Shown here in pieces: positions 44,880 to 56,410 of a stretch of 64,000 bases of DNA. Both the position numbers and the translations under genes were made by a program. This DNA is from Cepaea nemoralis. Taxonomy: Eukaryota; Mollusca; Gastropoda; Stylommatophora; Helicidae. Within the stretch, counting starts at the first letter, position 1, and each line of letters starts with the position of its first letter. The stretch lies in the NCBI GenBank assembly GCA_014155875.1, contig JACEFZ010027078.1, positions 1 to 64,000 of the forward strand. The letters are read 5' to 3'. The notes under the pieces are model-generated. The model had not been told where the DNA came from. It saw only the letters and a program-made list of their open reading frames with translations, and searched no databases.

Positions 44880-47800
44880 CTTCTCCTCCCCGTTTGTTTA
44901 TATTTCTCTCTTGCTGTCTCTACTTCTCCTCCCCGTGTGTTTATATTTCTCTCATGCTGTCTCTACTTCTCCTCCCCGTATGTTTATATTTCTCTCTCGC
45001 TGTCTCTACTTCTCCTCCTCGAGTGTTTATATTTCTCTCTTGCTGTCTCTACTTCTCCTCCCCGTGAGTTTATATTTCTCTCATGCTGTCTCTACTTCTC
45101 CTCCCCGTGTGTTTATATTTCTCTCTTGCTGTCTCTAATTCTCCTCCCCTTGTGTTTATATTTCTCTCTTGCTGTCTCTACTTCTCCTCCCCGTGAGTTT
45201 ATATTTCTCTCATGCTGTCTCTACTTCTCCTCCCCGTATGTTTATATTTCTCTCTTGCTGTCTCTACTTCTCCTCCCCAAGTGTTTATATTTCTCTCTTG
45301 CTGTCTCTACTTCTCCTCCCCGAATGGTTTATATTTCTCTCTTGCTGTCTCTACTTCTCCTCCCCGAGTGGTTTATATTTCTCTCTTGCTGTCTCTACTT
45401 CTCCTCCTCGAGTGTTTATATTTCTCTCTTGCTGTCTCTACTTCTCCTCCTCGAGTGTTTATATTTCTCTCTTGCTGTCTCTACTTCTCCTCCCCGAGTG
45501 GTTTATATTTCTCTCTTGCTGTCTCTACTTCTCCTCCTCGAGTGTTTATATTTCTCTCTTGCTGTCTCTACTTCTCCTCCCCGAGTGGTTTATATTTCTC
45601 TCTTGCTGTCTCTACTTCTCCTCCTCGAGTGTTTATATTTCTCTCTTGCTGTCTCTACGTCTCCTCCCCGTGTGTTTATATTTCTCTCTTGCTGTCTCTA
45701 CTTCTCCTCCCCGAGTGGTTTATATTTCTCTCTTGCTGTCTCTACTTCTCCTCCTCGATTGTTTATATTTCTCTCCTGCTGTCTCCACTTCTCCTCCCCG
45801 TGTGTTTATATTTCTCTCTTGCTGTCTCTACGTCTCCTCCACGTGTGTTTATATCTCTCTCTTGCTGTCTCCACTTCTCCTCCCCGTGTGTTTATATTTC
45901 GCTCTTGCTGTCTCTACTTCTCCTCCCTGTGTGTTTATATTTCTCTCTTGCAATCTCTACTTCTCTCCCCCCCCCCCCCCAAGTGGTTTATATTTCTCTC
46001 TTGCTGTCTCCACTTCTCCTCCCCGTGTGTTTTTTTTTCTCTCTTGCTGTCTCCACTTCTCCTTCCCGTGTGTTTATATTTCTCTCTTGCTGTCTCTAAT
46101 TCTCCTCCCCGTGTGTTTATATTTCTCTCTTGCTGTCTCTACTTCTCCTCCCCGTGTATTTATATTTCTCTCTTGCTGTCTCTACGTCTCCTCCCCGTGA
46201 GTTTATATTTCTCTCTTGCTGTCTCTACGTCTCCTCCCCGTGTGTTTATATTTCTCTCTTGCCGTCTCTACTTCTCCTCCCCGTGTGTGTATATTTCTCT
46301 CTTGCTGTCCTTAATTCTCCTCCCCGTGTGTTTATATTTCTCTCTTGCTGTCTCTAATTCTCCTCCCCGTGTGTTTATATTTCTCTCTTGCTGTCTCTAC
46401 TTCTCCTCCCCGTGTGTTTATATTTCTCTGTTGCTGTCTCTAATTCTCCTCCCCGTGTGTTTATATTTCTCTCTTGCTGTCTCTACGTCTCCTCCCCGTG
46501 TTTTTATATGTCTCTCTTGCTGTCTCTAATTCTCCTCCCCTTGTGTTTATATTTCTTTCTTGCTGTCTCCACTTCTCCTCCCCGTGTGTTTTTTTTTCTC
46601 TCTTGCTGTCTCCACTTCTCCTTCCCGTGTGTTTATATTTCTCTCTTGCTGTCTCTAATTCTCCTCCCCGTGTGTTTATATTTCTCTCTTGCTGTCTCTA
46701 CTTCTCCTCCCCGTGTATTTATATTTCTCTCTTGCTGTCTCTAATTCTCCTCCCCGTGTATTTATATTTATCTCTTGCTGTCTCTACGTCTCCTCCCCGT
46801 GAGTTTATATTTCTCTCTTGCTGTCTCTACGTCTCCTCCCCGTGTGTTTATATTTCTCTCTTGCCGTCTCTACGTATCCTCCCCGTGTGTGTATATTTAT
46901 CTCTTGCTGTCTCTAATTCTCCTCCCCGTGTGTTTATATTTCTCTCTTGCTGTCTCTAATTCTCCTCCCCGTGTGTTTATATTTCTCTCTTGCTGTCTCT
47001 ACTTCTCCTCCCCGTGTGTTTATATTTCTCTCTTGCTGTCTCTAATTCTCCTCCCCGTGTGTTTATATTTCTCTCTTGGTGTCTCTACGTCTCCTCCCCG
47101 TGTGTTTATATGTCTCTCTTGCTGTCTCTAATTCTCCTCCCCTTGTGTTTATATTTCTCTCTTGCTGTCTCTACTTCTCCTCCCCGTGTGTTTATATTTC
47201 TCTCTTGCTGTCTCTAATTCTCCTCCCCGTGTGTTTATATTTCTCTTTTGCTGTCTCTAATTCTCCTCCCCTTGTGTTTATATTTATCTGTTGCTGTCTC
47301 TAATTCTCCTCCCCGTGTGTTTATATTTCTCTCTTGCTGTCTCTACTTCTCATCCCCGTGTGTTTACATTTATCTGTTGCTGTCTCTAATTCTCCTCCCC
47401 GTGTGTTTATATTTCTCTCTTGCTGTCTCTACGTCTCCTCCCCGTGTGTTTATATTTCTCTCTTGCTGTCTCTACGTCTCCTCCCCATGTGTTTATATTT
47501 CTCTCTTGCCGTCTCTACTTCTCCTCCCCGTGTGTTTATATTTCTCTCTTGCTGTCTCTACGTCTCCTCCCCGTGTGTGTATATTTCTCTCTTGCTGTCT
47601 CTAATTCTCCTCCCCGTGTGTGTATATTTCTCTCTTGCTGTCTCTACTTCTCCTCCCCGTGTGTTTATATTTATCTGTTGCTGTCTCTAATTCTCCTCCC
47701 CGTGTGTTTATATTTCTCTCTTGCTGTCTCTACTTCTCCTCCCCGTGTGTTTATATTTATCTGTTGCTGTCTCTGATTCTCCTCCCCGTGTGTTTATATT

Positions 47801-49185
47801 TCTCTCTTGCTGTCTCTAATTCTCCTCCCCGTGTGTGTATATTTCTCTCTTGCTGTCTCTACTTCTCCTCCCCGTGTGTTTATATTTATCTGTTGATGTC
47901 TCTAATTCTCCTCCCCGTGTGTTTATATGTCTCTCTTGCTGTCTCTAATTCTCCTCCCCTTGTGTTTATATTTATCTGTTGCTGTCTCTAATTCTCCTCC
48001 CCGTGTGTTTATATGTCTCTCTTGCTGTCTCTAATTCTCCTCCCCGTGTGTTTATATTTATCTGTTGCTGTCTCTAATTCTCCTCCTCGTGTGTGTATAT
48101 TTCTCTCTTGCTGTCTCTACGTCTCCTCCCCGTGTGTGTATATTTCTCTCTTGCTGTCTCTAATTCTCCTCCCCGTGTGTTTATATGTCTCTCTTGCTGT
48201 CTCTACTTCTCCTCCCCGTGTGTTTATATTTATCTGTTGCTGTCTCTAATTCTCCTCCCCGTGTGTTTATATTTCTCTCGTGCTGTCTCTACGTTCTCCT
48301 CCCCGTGTGTTTATATTTATCTGTTGCTGTCTCTGATTCTCCTCCCCGTGCGTTTATATTTCTCTCTTGCTGTCTCTAATTCTCCTCCCCGTGTGTGTAT
48401 ATTTCTCTCTTGCTGTCTCTACTTCTCCTCCCCGTGTGTTTATATTTATCTGTTGCTGTCTCTAATTCTCCTCCCCGTGTGTTTATATGTCTCTCTTGCT
48501 GTCTCTAATTCTCCTCCCCTTGTGTTTATATTTATCTGTTGCTGTCTCTAATTCTCCTCCCCGTGTGTTTATATGTCTCTCTTGCTGTCTCTAATTCTCC
48601 TCCCCGTGTGTTTATATTTATCTGTTGCTGTCTCTAATTCTCCTCCCCGTGTGTTTATATTTCTCTCTTGCTGTCTCTACTTCTCCTCCCCGTGTGTTTA
48701 TATTTATCTGTTGCTGTCTCTAATTCTCCTCCCCGTGTGTTTATATTTCTCTCTTGCTGTCTCTACTTCTCCTCCCCGTGTGTTTATATTTATCTGTTGC
48801 TGTCTCTGATTCTCCTCCCCGTGTGTTTATATTTCTCTCTTGCTGTCTCTAATTCTCCTCCCCGTGTGTTTATATTTATCTGTTGCTGTCTCTAATTCTC
48901 CTCGCCGTGTGTTTATATTTCTCTCTTGCTGTCTCTACTTCTCCTCCCCGTGTGTTTATATTTATCTGTTGCTGTCTCTGATTCTCCTCCCCGTGTGTTT
49001 ATATTTCTCTCTTGCTGTCTCTAATTCTCCTCCCCGTGTGTGTATATTTCTCTCTTGCTGTCTCTACTTCTCCTCCCCGTGTGTTTATATTTATCTGTTG
49101 ATGTCTCTAATTCTCCTCCCCGTGTAGTTTATATGTCTCTCTTGCTGTCTCTAATTCTCCTCCCCTTGTGTTTATATTTCTCTCT
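44880..49185. repeat. 43-bp tandem array, ~100 units
   Basis: Units contain TTATATTTCTCTCTTGCTGT, CTCTACTTCTCCTCCCC and GTGTG. Since 43 leaves remainder 1 on division by 3, each frame passes through all three phases of the unit, and none has a stop. This yields apparent proteins up to 530 residues of Leu/Ser/Pro/Cys. Left-hand units favour CGAGTG and CTCG; right-hand units alternate with TTTATCTGTTGCTG. Two poly-C or poly-T interruptions lie near 45970 and 46030. Confidence 0.98.
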
Positions 49186-49189
49186 TTAT

Positions 49190-49715
49190 TTATTTATTTA
49201 TCGTTTGGCCTGTGGATTCCCTGCAAATACTTTCTATCTATTCTAATCCAAGGTAGTCTCAATGTGTGACACATCCAGAACCATCGTCATTTCTTCACTT
49301 CTTTATTCTTTGCCATATGCTGCTATGTGATGCTACATTGATGGTTATGTCAAACCATGTTAGTCCTTTTATTTTGAGCAGGCATCAATTAATCCGCTCT
49401 CCGTATCCTGAGCTAGGTCTCAAAGAAGCTCTCAAGAATGATCCACAGCCCAGAGATATGCCGTCTAAATTCCATCCACCTCTATCAGAACCATATTGAC
49501 CTCGACCTTCCATTCCAACAGTTTAACTGCGTCCAAAAGCCTCCATCGCCACCTCAACAGCCTTAGTTCTGAACTGGATACCCAGATGCTCTTAAATGAG
49601 ATCCCTAGGGTTGTTTGCCGGCGAGACCTCCAGTTGTATCGCATGTTTGTGAGCAGTCGACTCCACACCCACTCAGCTCTGCCTTAAGAAGTCCACATGC
49701 TTCCGGATGGCGTGT
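49190..49715. other. Non-repetitive stretch, possible unrecognised coding remnant
   Basis: After (TTTA)n, the plus strand at 49496-49687 reads 63 codons (SKSLHRHLNSLSSELDTQML, then RDLQLYRMFVSSRLHTHSAL and a stop). The preceding frame (IHSPEICRLNSIHLYQNHID) could join it by a frameshift. I do not recognise it, and it may be chance or an old element fragment. Confidence 0.3.
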
Positions 49716-49719
49716 TTCA

Positions 49720-50667
49720 CGGTGGGAACATATGTGCTTGCACATCATGCACTCTGATATATGTCATGGTCTGTACACGTTTAACATGACTTGTTTCACA
49801 GCAGGAACATATGTGCGTGCATGTAACATAACGTGTTTCACAGTAGGAACATATGTGCGTGCATGTAACATTACGTGTTTCACAGTAGGAACATATATGA
49901 GTACTCATCATGCGCTTTAATATATGTCATGGTCTGTACACGTTTAACATGACTTGTTTCACAGTAGGAACATATGTGCGTGCATGTAACATGACATGTT
50001 TCACAGTAGAACATATGTGCGTGCATGTAACATGACATGTTTCACAGTAGGAACATATGTGCGTGCATGTAACATGACATGTTTCACAGTAGGAACATAT
50101 GTGCGTGCATGTAACATGACATGTTTCACAGTAGGAACATATGTGCGTGCATGTAACATGACATGTTTCACAGTAGGAACATATGTGCGTGCATGTAACA
50201 TGACATGTTTCACAGTAGGAACATATGTGCGTGCATGTAACATGACATGTTTCACAGTAGGAACATATGTGCGTGCATGTAACATGACATGTTTCACAGT
50301 AGGAACATATGTGCGTGCATGTAACATGACATGTTTCACAGTAGGAACATATGTGCGTGCATGTAACATGACATGTTTCACAGTAGGATTATATGTGCGT
50401 GCATGTAACATGACATGTTTCACAGTAGGAACATATGTGCGTGCATGTAACATGATATGTTTCCCAATAGGAACATATGTGCGTGCATGTAACAAAAAAA
50501 TAACATGACATGTTTCACAGTAGGATTATATGTGCGTGCATGTAACATGACATGTTTCATAGTAGGAACATATGTGCGTGCATGTAACATGACATGTTTC
50601 ACAGTAGGAACATATGTGTGTACATGTAACATGACACATTTCACAGTAGGAACATATGTGCGTCCAC
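49720..50667. repeat. 42-bp tandem array, left part, open on both strands
   Basis: About 22 units contain CACAGTAGGAACATATGTGC and GTGCATGTAACATGACATG. The 14-codon unit keeps both strands open (plus VGTYVRACNMTCFT, minus ARTYVPTVKHVMLH). Two units near 49740 and 49920 carry an extra ATCATGCACTCTGATATATG segment. The array is interrupted at 50668 by an LTR-type element and resumes at 56411. Confidence 0.96.
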
Positions 50668-51140
50668 ATCATTGTCACGGAAAATAAACTTGTTAGTTGC
50701 AATCGATGACAAACAAGACCCGACATTAGTCTGCAAAAACAACCGACCCTTTGATGTTGTACAGACTGAGAAAAATACGTCGTTACAACTGTCTACACAC
50801 GATCGGCATTTCTAACTGAGAAACAAAATACGTCGCGTCAAAATGTCTACCCCTGGTCGGCGAATCTTTATGATGTGGGTTGTTCGAGAAACGAATAACA
50901 ACGCCAAACGTCTGCCAAGGCGGTAGTAGCCTTTGAAGTGCTAGACGGAAAGTCTGGACAGACGCGGGATGGATTCTGTGATGTGGGGAATTCTGTGGTT
51001 CACAGACAGACTGAACTATTGATGTACGGGACAAAGAATTTCCCCAAATGAAAGCAAATTTGACGGCGGATTGACTCCAGATAGTCTAGAACAGGAGGAA
51101 GAAACCAGATTCTGGACGGATCAGCGTCTAGACATTTTGG

Positions 51141-51168
51141 TGACGTCACTCCAGCCCAATATAAAAAG
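51141..51168 (+). promoter_or_regulatory. CRE plus TATA box, putative LTR promoter
   Basis: The palindromic cAMP response element TGACGTCA (51141-51148) is followed 11 bases later by TATAAAAAG (51160-51168). This is a standard arrangement for an RNA polymerase II core promoter and fits the U3 region of an LTR whose left end is at 50673. It is inferred from motifs only. Confidence 0.5.
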
Positions 51169-52010
51169 CGTTGCGGTAAACAAGTGGAGTTAGTCGATCA
51201 AGATTTCTGAAGTGGGAAAGATCGGTGCAGTTTTCCGAGTTGTGTTCAATGAAAGAAACTAGGGTGTCAAATTGTTGATATTTATCGGCGGACATAGATC
51301 CAGTCTGTGATTGCCTAGTTTCGATTAGCAACCGGAATAGGCATATGGTTCCATTTACAGGTCCACGTATGTGTGCTATGATTTTCAACAGTGAAGCTAA
51401 CACATTTTAGAAGATGATGGCTCAGAATTTGAAGACAGAAGTTGCTGAGAGGCCGCTACATTGGGCTTATACCCAAGTTGGTTTGCGGGGACCTGGCTTC
51501 TGCTGAGCAGGACATGCTGATGAGATTTATGTTTAGCAAGTGATAGTTGTATCACTGAACAGTCAGAACATTGTAGATATATACTACTGATACCAGGAAC
51601 ATTCATACAAAATTTATACTGATACCTAGAACATTCAGAGTGTGGTGTTAATATGGGGAATCTTTGAACCAGTGACACTAGATCCATTAAAATTTCCCCA
51701 GTAACAGTGACAATAGGGTTAGAATTTTTATGATTAACAATCAGTTAAATAACAGAGGAAATTCATAGTGGGAATCAGATTGAAGACTCTCATTAGACAG
51801 TGTTTGTCATGGGTGTCCAAGCATCCTAGTGGTTCAAGAGACAACGGAGGAAGTCTTCACGTGACCGGAGGAGCATCACCTTGGTGAGGTTGCTTGTCTG
51901 GAATACATGGTGCTAGTGTGTTTTCAGCACAGTGATGAGAATGACTATACTCCTGAACACTGATCTGAGTCTATAGACACTTTAGAGTACACGTCACACA
52001 TTCTACACTT

Positions 52011-52013
<3 letters not shown>

Positions 52014-52072
<59 letters not shown>
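52014..52072. repeat. (CA)n microsatellite
   Basis: A nearly perfect CA run inside the LTR-type element. Confidence 0.97.
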
Positions 52073-52073
<1 letters not shown>

Positions 52074-52141
52074 CTCCTACATATACTCTTTGCTGTAATA
52101 AATGTCGTGTTTTTATTTGTTGAAGCTAGAGTTGTCAACCC

Positions 52142-52866
52142 AGGTGTGTAATGTTATGAATGAATACAACCTAGAAATTCTTGGGGTTAGCGAGTGCAGA
52201 TGGACTGACTCAGGTAAGACATTTCTCAACTGTGAACAAAGACACATAATTTATTCAGGAAGAACCGACAACCATCATTCAAACGGAAGTCGCTATCATC
52301 ATGTCAAAAAATGTAGAAAGATCACTGATCAGCTGGGAACCAGTAAATGATAGAATCATAACAGCGCGTTACCAAACGAAATATTTCAAGCTAACAATCA
52401 TCCAGTGCTACGCACCTACCAACGACGATACAGACACCAACAAAGATAATTTCTATGAACAACTAATTGGTACCATCAACTCATCTCCCAAGCACGACAT
52501 TGTTGTTGTAATGGGTGATTTCAATGCCAAGATAGGGTCTGACAATAAGGGTGTTGAAAGATATATGGGAATTCACGGCTTAGGGGATATGAACCAAAAC
52601 GGAGAGAGACTACTAGAATTCTGTGAAATAGCAAATCTGATAGTAGCAAACTCTTTATTTCCGCACAAAGATATACACAAAGTCACGTGGAACTCGCCTG
52701 ATAACATCACAAAAAATCAGATAGACCATTTTTGCATTAATGCCAAATTCCGTTCATCAGTACAAGACGTCAGAGCCTACAGAGGTGCAGATGCTGGCAG
52801 TGATCACAATCTCTGCATTGCCAAACTAAAAATAAAGCTCAAGACTGCACAGATCACCCAGAATTA
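52142..52866 (+). pseudogene. LINE beta endonuclease domain (frameshifted)
   Basis: This apurinic-type endonuclease nicks target DNA. One frame gives QVCNVMNEYNLEILGVSECR. After a frameshift near 52280 the next frame gives MSKNVERSLISWEPVNDRII, LTIIQCYAPTND, VVVMGDFNAKIGSD (catalytic Asp/Asn), GLGDMNQNGERLLEFC, KNQIDHFCI and AGSDHNLCIAKL (the terminal Asp-His). It stops at 52864-52866, and the reverse transcriptase continues in another frame. The order and spacing match the RTE-type endonuclease often labelled craniofacial development protein 2-like. Catalytic residues are intact. Confidence 0.85.
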
Positions 52867-55007
52867 AGAAAATAAACTCACAGTCCCTACTGACTAAAGA
52901 ACACCAACTCGCATTCAATTCAGAGGTACGAAGCAGCTATGCTAACAAAGAAAGTGTATCGAGCAATGCGAATATTAAAAACAACATTGAAGAAAATTGG
53001 AATTTCCTAAAAAATACCTTGCTAAATGCTGCAACAAACACAGTCGGCTACGTAAAAAGACAGAAGAAGAAGTGGCTAAGCGATAACACCTGGACGAAGA
53101 TACAAGAAAGAAAACAAGCAAAACTAACACTTCTTTCTGCGAAAGACACATCTACATATGAAACCCATAAGCAAAAATACTCTATGTTGGATAAAGAGGT
53201 GAAATCAAGCGCACGAAAAGACAAACAGAACTTTATTCACAGCCTGGCCTCCGACGCCGAAGCAGCTGCCAGAACTGGAAACAACAGAGCCGTATTCCAT
53301 ATCATGAAGCAACTATGCAATCACTCGCCTACACCAAATATACCCATCAAAGACAAACAAGGCAATCAATTGTTATCCGATGACCTTCAAAAGCAACGAT
53401 GGGCAGAACATTTCAAAGAAATATTAAATAGACCGCGGCCTGACACTGTTCCGAACCTGGATGGAGAAATTACTATGCCCCCACTAGATGCCTCCTGTGA
53501 GTCATTCACCATGGAAGAGATTAAAGCAGCCATCAAAAAATTGAAGAACAACAAAGCTGTTGGTGAAGATGAAATCTCAGGAGAAATGCTCAAGGCAGCA
53601 GATGAGAACACCTTACAACGTTTGTTACAGCTGATCAATGAAATCTGGCAAAGCGAATCCCCACCACAACAGTGGAAAGATGGTGTAATTTTCAAACTGC
53701 CTAAAAAGGGCGATATGTCTGATTGCAATAATTGGCGTGGTATCACTCTATTGTCAGTACCAGGCAAACTTTTTTGTAGCATGTTACTTGAGAGATTGAA
53801 AAAGGCGATAGATGAAAGGCTCAGAGAAGAACAAGCAGGCTTCAGACCAAAACGGTCATGCATAGACCACATTTTCACCCTCAGAATAATCAATGAAACA
53901 CTCTACTTAGCCTTTGTCGACCAAGAAAAGGCATTTGATAGGGTAGATAGAAACAAGCTGTGGGAAATCCTTAAACAATATGGAGTGAGTACACATCTAA
54001 CAAACCTATGCAGAAGTTTATACAACAACAGTGAATGCATAGTGAGAGCAACTGGAGAACACTCAGAACCCTTCACCATAAGATCTGGAGTACGACAAGG
54101 TTGTGTCCTGTCCCCTCTCTTGTTCATAACATATATAGACAACATATGTAAAGAAACCAGCCAAGCAGAGACAGCAAGAATACCGCATGACGAGAACACA
54201 GAAGAAGAACCATCTGCAAATCTAACCATTAGAGAACTCCTGTTTGCGGACGACCAAGCACTAATAGCAAAATCAGAAGCTGAATTACAAGACCACATGA
54301 ATAGTCTAAACGAAATGTGTAGGGAACATAACATGAAAATTAGCACAAGCAAAACAGAGGTAATGACTATAACTAAAGAAGAACAAACAGCAACAATTCA
54401 CCTAAACGAACATCCCTTGAAACAAGTAAAGAGCTTCAAGTACCTAGGAAGTATAATATCATCAAATGGCAGATCAGAAGACGAGATCGAAAATAGGTGC
54501 AATAAGGCAAATCAACTCATTGGACAAATGGCACCAATACTAAAGAACAAACATGTATCAATAACTACTAAGAAAGCACTTTACAACACAATCTTCCTAC
54601 CAACTATGTGCTACCAATGCCAAACCTGGACAATGACAGAAAAAGAGAAAAGAAAAATCACAACAACAGAAATGAGGTTTCTGAGAAGAATACTCAACGT
54701 ATCAAGAAGAGATAAGATCAGAAATGAAGAAATCAGGACTAAAGTAGGGGTTAAAGCTGCTTTAGATTTTATTAGAAAGCAGCAAGTCAAATGGTTTGGC
54801 CATGCAAGTAGGCTACCAGTCAACAGCATGCCACAACAAGCAATGATGTACAGACCAGATGGAAACAGAGGAAGAGGCCGACCACGTAAACGTTGGACTG
54901 AGGGAATAACAGAATCCATGGGAATGTCGATATACGAAGCCCATAACCGGGCACTCTCACGAAGTTTATACTTCACCTCGACACCGCAAGGTACAAGAGG
55001 AACATGA
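52836..55007 (+). CDS. Chimeric reverse transcriptase frame: beta fingers fused to alpha palm/thumb
   Basis: About 723 codons are open from the codon after a stop at 52833 to the TGA at 55005. Codons up to 53892 are LINE beta: a basic connector, RWAEHFKEILNRP, SGEMLKAADENTL, NNWRGITLLSVPGKLF and AGFRPKRSCIDHIFTLR. Codons from 53893 are LINE alpha: LAFVDQEKAFDRVDRNKLWE (motif A), GVRQGCVLSPLLF (B), LLFADDQAL (C) and the thumb ending GTRGT. The junction falls between motifs 2 and A. The frame therefore looks like one complete polymerase but was made by an insertion. Upstream endonuclease is out of frame, and no natural start codon is assigned. Whether it folds is unknown. Confidence 0.85.
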   Translation, partial: SSRLHRSPRIKKINSQSLLTKEHQLAFNSEVRSSYANKESVSSNANIKNNIEENWNFLKNTLLNAATNTVGYVKRQKKKWLSDNTWTKIQERKQAKLTLLSAKDTSTYETHKQKYSMLDKEVKSSARKDKQNFIHSLASDAEAAARTGNNRAVFHIMKQLCNHSPTPNIPIKDKQGNQLLSDDLQKQRWAEHFKEILNRPRPDTVPNLDGEITMPPLDASCESFTMEEIKAAIKKLKNNKAVGEDEISGEMLKAADENTLQRLLQLINEIWQSESPPQQWKDGVIFKLPKKGDMSDCNNWRGITLLSVPGKLFCSMLLERLKKAIDERLREEQAGFRPKRSCIDHIFTLRIINETLYLAFVDQEKAFDRVDRNKLWEILKQYGVSTHLTNLCRSLYNNSECIVRATGEHSEPFTIRSGVRQGCVLSPLLFITYIDNICKETSQAETARIPHDENTEEEPSANLTIRELLFADDQALIAKSEAELQDHMNSLNEMCREHNMKISTSKTEVMTITKEEQTATIHLNEHPLKQVKSFKYLGSIISSNGRSEDEIENRCNKANQLIGQMAPILKNKHVSITTKKALYNTIFLPTMCYQCQTWTMTEKEKRKITTTEMRFLRRILNVSRRDKIRNEEIRTKVGVKAALDFIRKQQVKWFGHASRLPVNSMPQQAMMYRPDGNRGRGRPRKRWTEGITESMGMSIYEAHNRALSRSLYFTSTPQGTRGT

Positions 55008-55019
55008 TGAGATGAGATG
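53893..55019 (+). mobile_element. LINE alpha copy 2, inserted in LINE beta
   Basis: The 1127-bp insert is flanked by the 10-bp TSD AGAATAATCA (53883-53892 and 55020-55029). It is 5'-truncated just before motif A and has a GATGAGATGAGATGA tail after the stop. The insert plus one TSD copy is 1137 bp (379 codons), so the beta frame is preserved on both sides and the alpha frame happens to be in register. Confidence 0.93.
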
Positions 55020-55029
55020 AGAATAATCA

Positions 55030-56165
55030 TTGAAGACTCCGTAGAATCCCAGTCGAAATTAATCACCAACTTTGTCGACTTTCAAAAAGCCTTCGACAGT
55101 ATCCACCGTCCTTCACTTTGGAATCTACTTAACATCTATGGTTTTCCTACCAAATATACCAACGTCATAAAATCTTTCTACAAAGAAACACGTTGCTGCG
55201 TAAGAACAGAAACAGGCAACTCTGACTGGTTCTCAGTCGAAACAGGAGTGAAACAGGGTTGTGTCTTATCACCGATGCTTTTTGGAATAGCTATCGATTG
55301 GGTCATGCGCAAATGCACAAACAACACAAATATGGGTATCCATTGGGTTGACAAAATTCTAGAAGACCTGGACTTTGCCGACGACATAGTGCTTTTGAGT
55401 TCAACACACCCGGATGCCCAAGAGAAAATAAACCACCTCCAAAATGTTTCAGGGCAAATTGGTCTCCAAATTAACACCACAAAAACAAAGACTATTGATC
55501 TTACCAACAGTTCAGATGACACCAAATTGAACAGCTACGTTCTTGAAAAAGTCAACAGCTTCACATACCTAGGAAGCAAAATGACATCTACAGGGGACTC
55601 AACACCAGAAATATCATCTAGAATCGCACTGGCATCTAGTGCCTTCAATAAACTGTCAAACATCTGGAAGTCAAAGACACTCAGCAAACACACAAAACTT
55701 AAAATCTTCAACTCTTGTGTGATTCCAGTGTTAACGTATGGATGTGAAAGTTGGAAATCAACGGTAGCTTTAGATAAAAAATTAGACAATTTTGAGAACA
55801 AATGTCTTAGAAGACTTCTAAACATCCACTGGACAGACTTCAGAACCAATTCGCAAATAAGACAAGAGACTAAGCAAGATACAGTATCCAATTTCATAAG
55901 AAGACGCCGTTGGAACTACATCGGCCATGTACTCAGAATGGACAAGTCAAGACTCCCCTACCAAGCCCTCATATGGTCACCAGTAGGGAAAAGAAAACGG
56001 GGAAGACCAAGAGAGACCCTGCGTAGAACCATCATTAGAGAAGGCTCATTCAACGGCCAAGTAAATATCCAAGATCTACAACAGATAGCAGCGAACCGCC
56101 AGGCATGGAGAGACAGGACTTCTGCCCTATGCGCCGCCTTAGGCTCAAGAGGAAAGACTAACTAA
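55030..56165 (+). pseudogene. LINE beta reverse transcriptase, C-terminal part after the alpha insertion
   Basis: This continues codon for codon from 53892: the host reads FTLRIIIEDSVESQ across the insertion site once alpha and one TSD copy are removed. Motifs are NFVDFQKAFDSIHRP (A), GVKQGCVLSPMLFGI (B), LDFADDIVLL (C), FTYLGSKMTS (D/E), LTYGCESW, RRWNYIGHVLRMD, KRKRGRPRETLRR and a stop at 56163. There are no stops in this part, so beta was damaged mainly by the upstream frameshifts and the alpha insertion. Confidence 0.88.
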
Positions 56166-56410
56166 GAGTTGTCAAGTATGTTATGTTGGGGAAGAATGAG
56201 AGGGGGCATGATCCAGGGGTGAGTAAGAGTGAGAAGAAGGTGTCTTCCGATTGAGGGAGTGTTGTGGACGGAGTCTACTGGATATCTCCAGGATAGAGAT
56301 ATTGAATTAAAACAAATGTGGGTGTTGATTCCCCTCACTCCAGGGACGACACTAAAGTAATAAAGAAGAACAAATAACTACTACGACATTCATTCTTTAC
56401 ACACACGACA

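Larger units (their letters stand above)
52139..56164 (+). mobile_element. LINE beta (RTE-like), split by LINE alpha
   Basis: Flanked by the 11-bp TSD AGAGTTGTCAA (52128-52138 and 56165-56175; the last base of the stop codon overlaps the TSD). It is 5'-truncated at the start of the endonuclease and runs through the reverse transcriptase. It ends at the stop codon with a minimal ACTAACTA tail and no 3' UTR, as in RTE-clade LINEs. LINE alpha copy 2 is inserted at 53893-55019. Confidence 0.9.
50673..56410. mobile_element. LTR-type element (probably solo LTR) carrying nested LINEs
   Basis: The insert begins TGTC and ends GACA (a TG...CA type terminus) and is flanked by the 5-bp direct repeat ATCAT (50668-50672 and 56411-56415). 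Array sequence on the two sides joins into a sensible unit (ATCATGCACTCTGAT). Without LINE beta the element is about 1.7 kb. I find no gag or pol and no internal LTR pair, so a long solo LTR or a non-autonomous element is likely. A CRE and TATA box lie at 51141-51168, and AATAAA at about 52097 and 56356. Confidence 0.72.

Noticed and set aside
44937..46529. 530-residue hydrophobic open frame
   Set aside because: It is the 43-bp repeat read through three phases. The protein period is 43 residues and stops are absent only because the unit lacks them in any frame.
50001..50480. ACATGT-containing palindromes as a cruciform origin
   Set aside because: The palindromes are simply part of each 42-bp unit; nothing else suggests an origin.
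50001..50508. 170- and 164-residue frames on opposite strands
   Set aside because: The 42-bp unit is a multiple of three and stop-free on both strands; no start or domain evidence.
52301..52867. Host gene craniofacial development protein 2
   Set aside because: The GDFNAKIG and NQIDHFCI motifs belong to an RTE-type LINE endonuclease, followed directly by its reverse transcriptase and bounded by a TSD.
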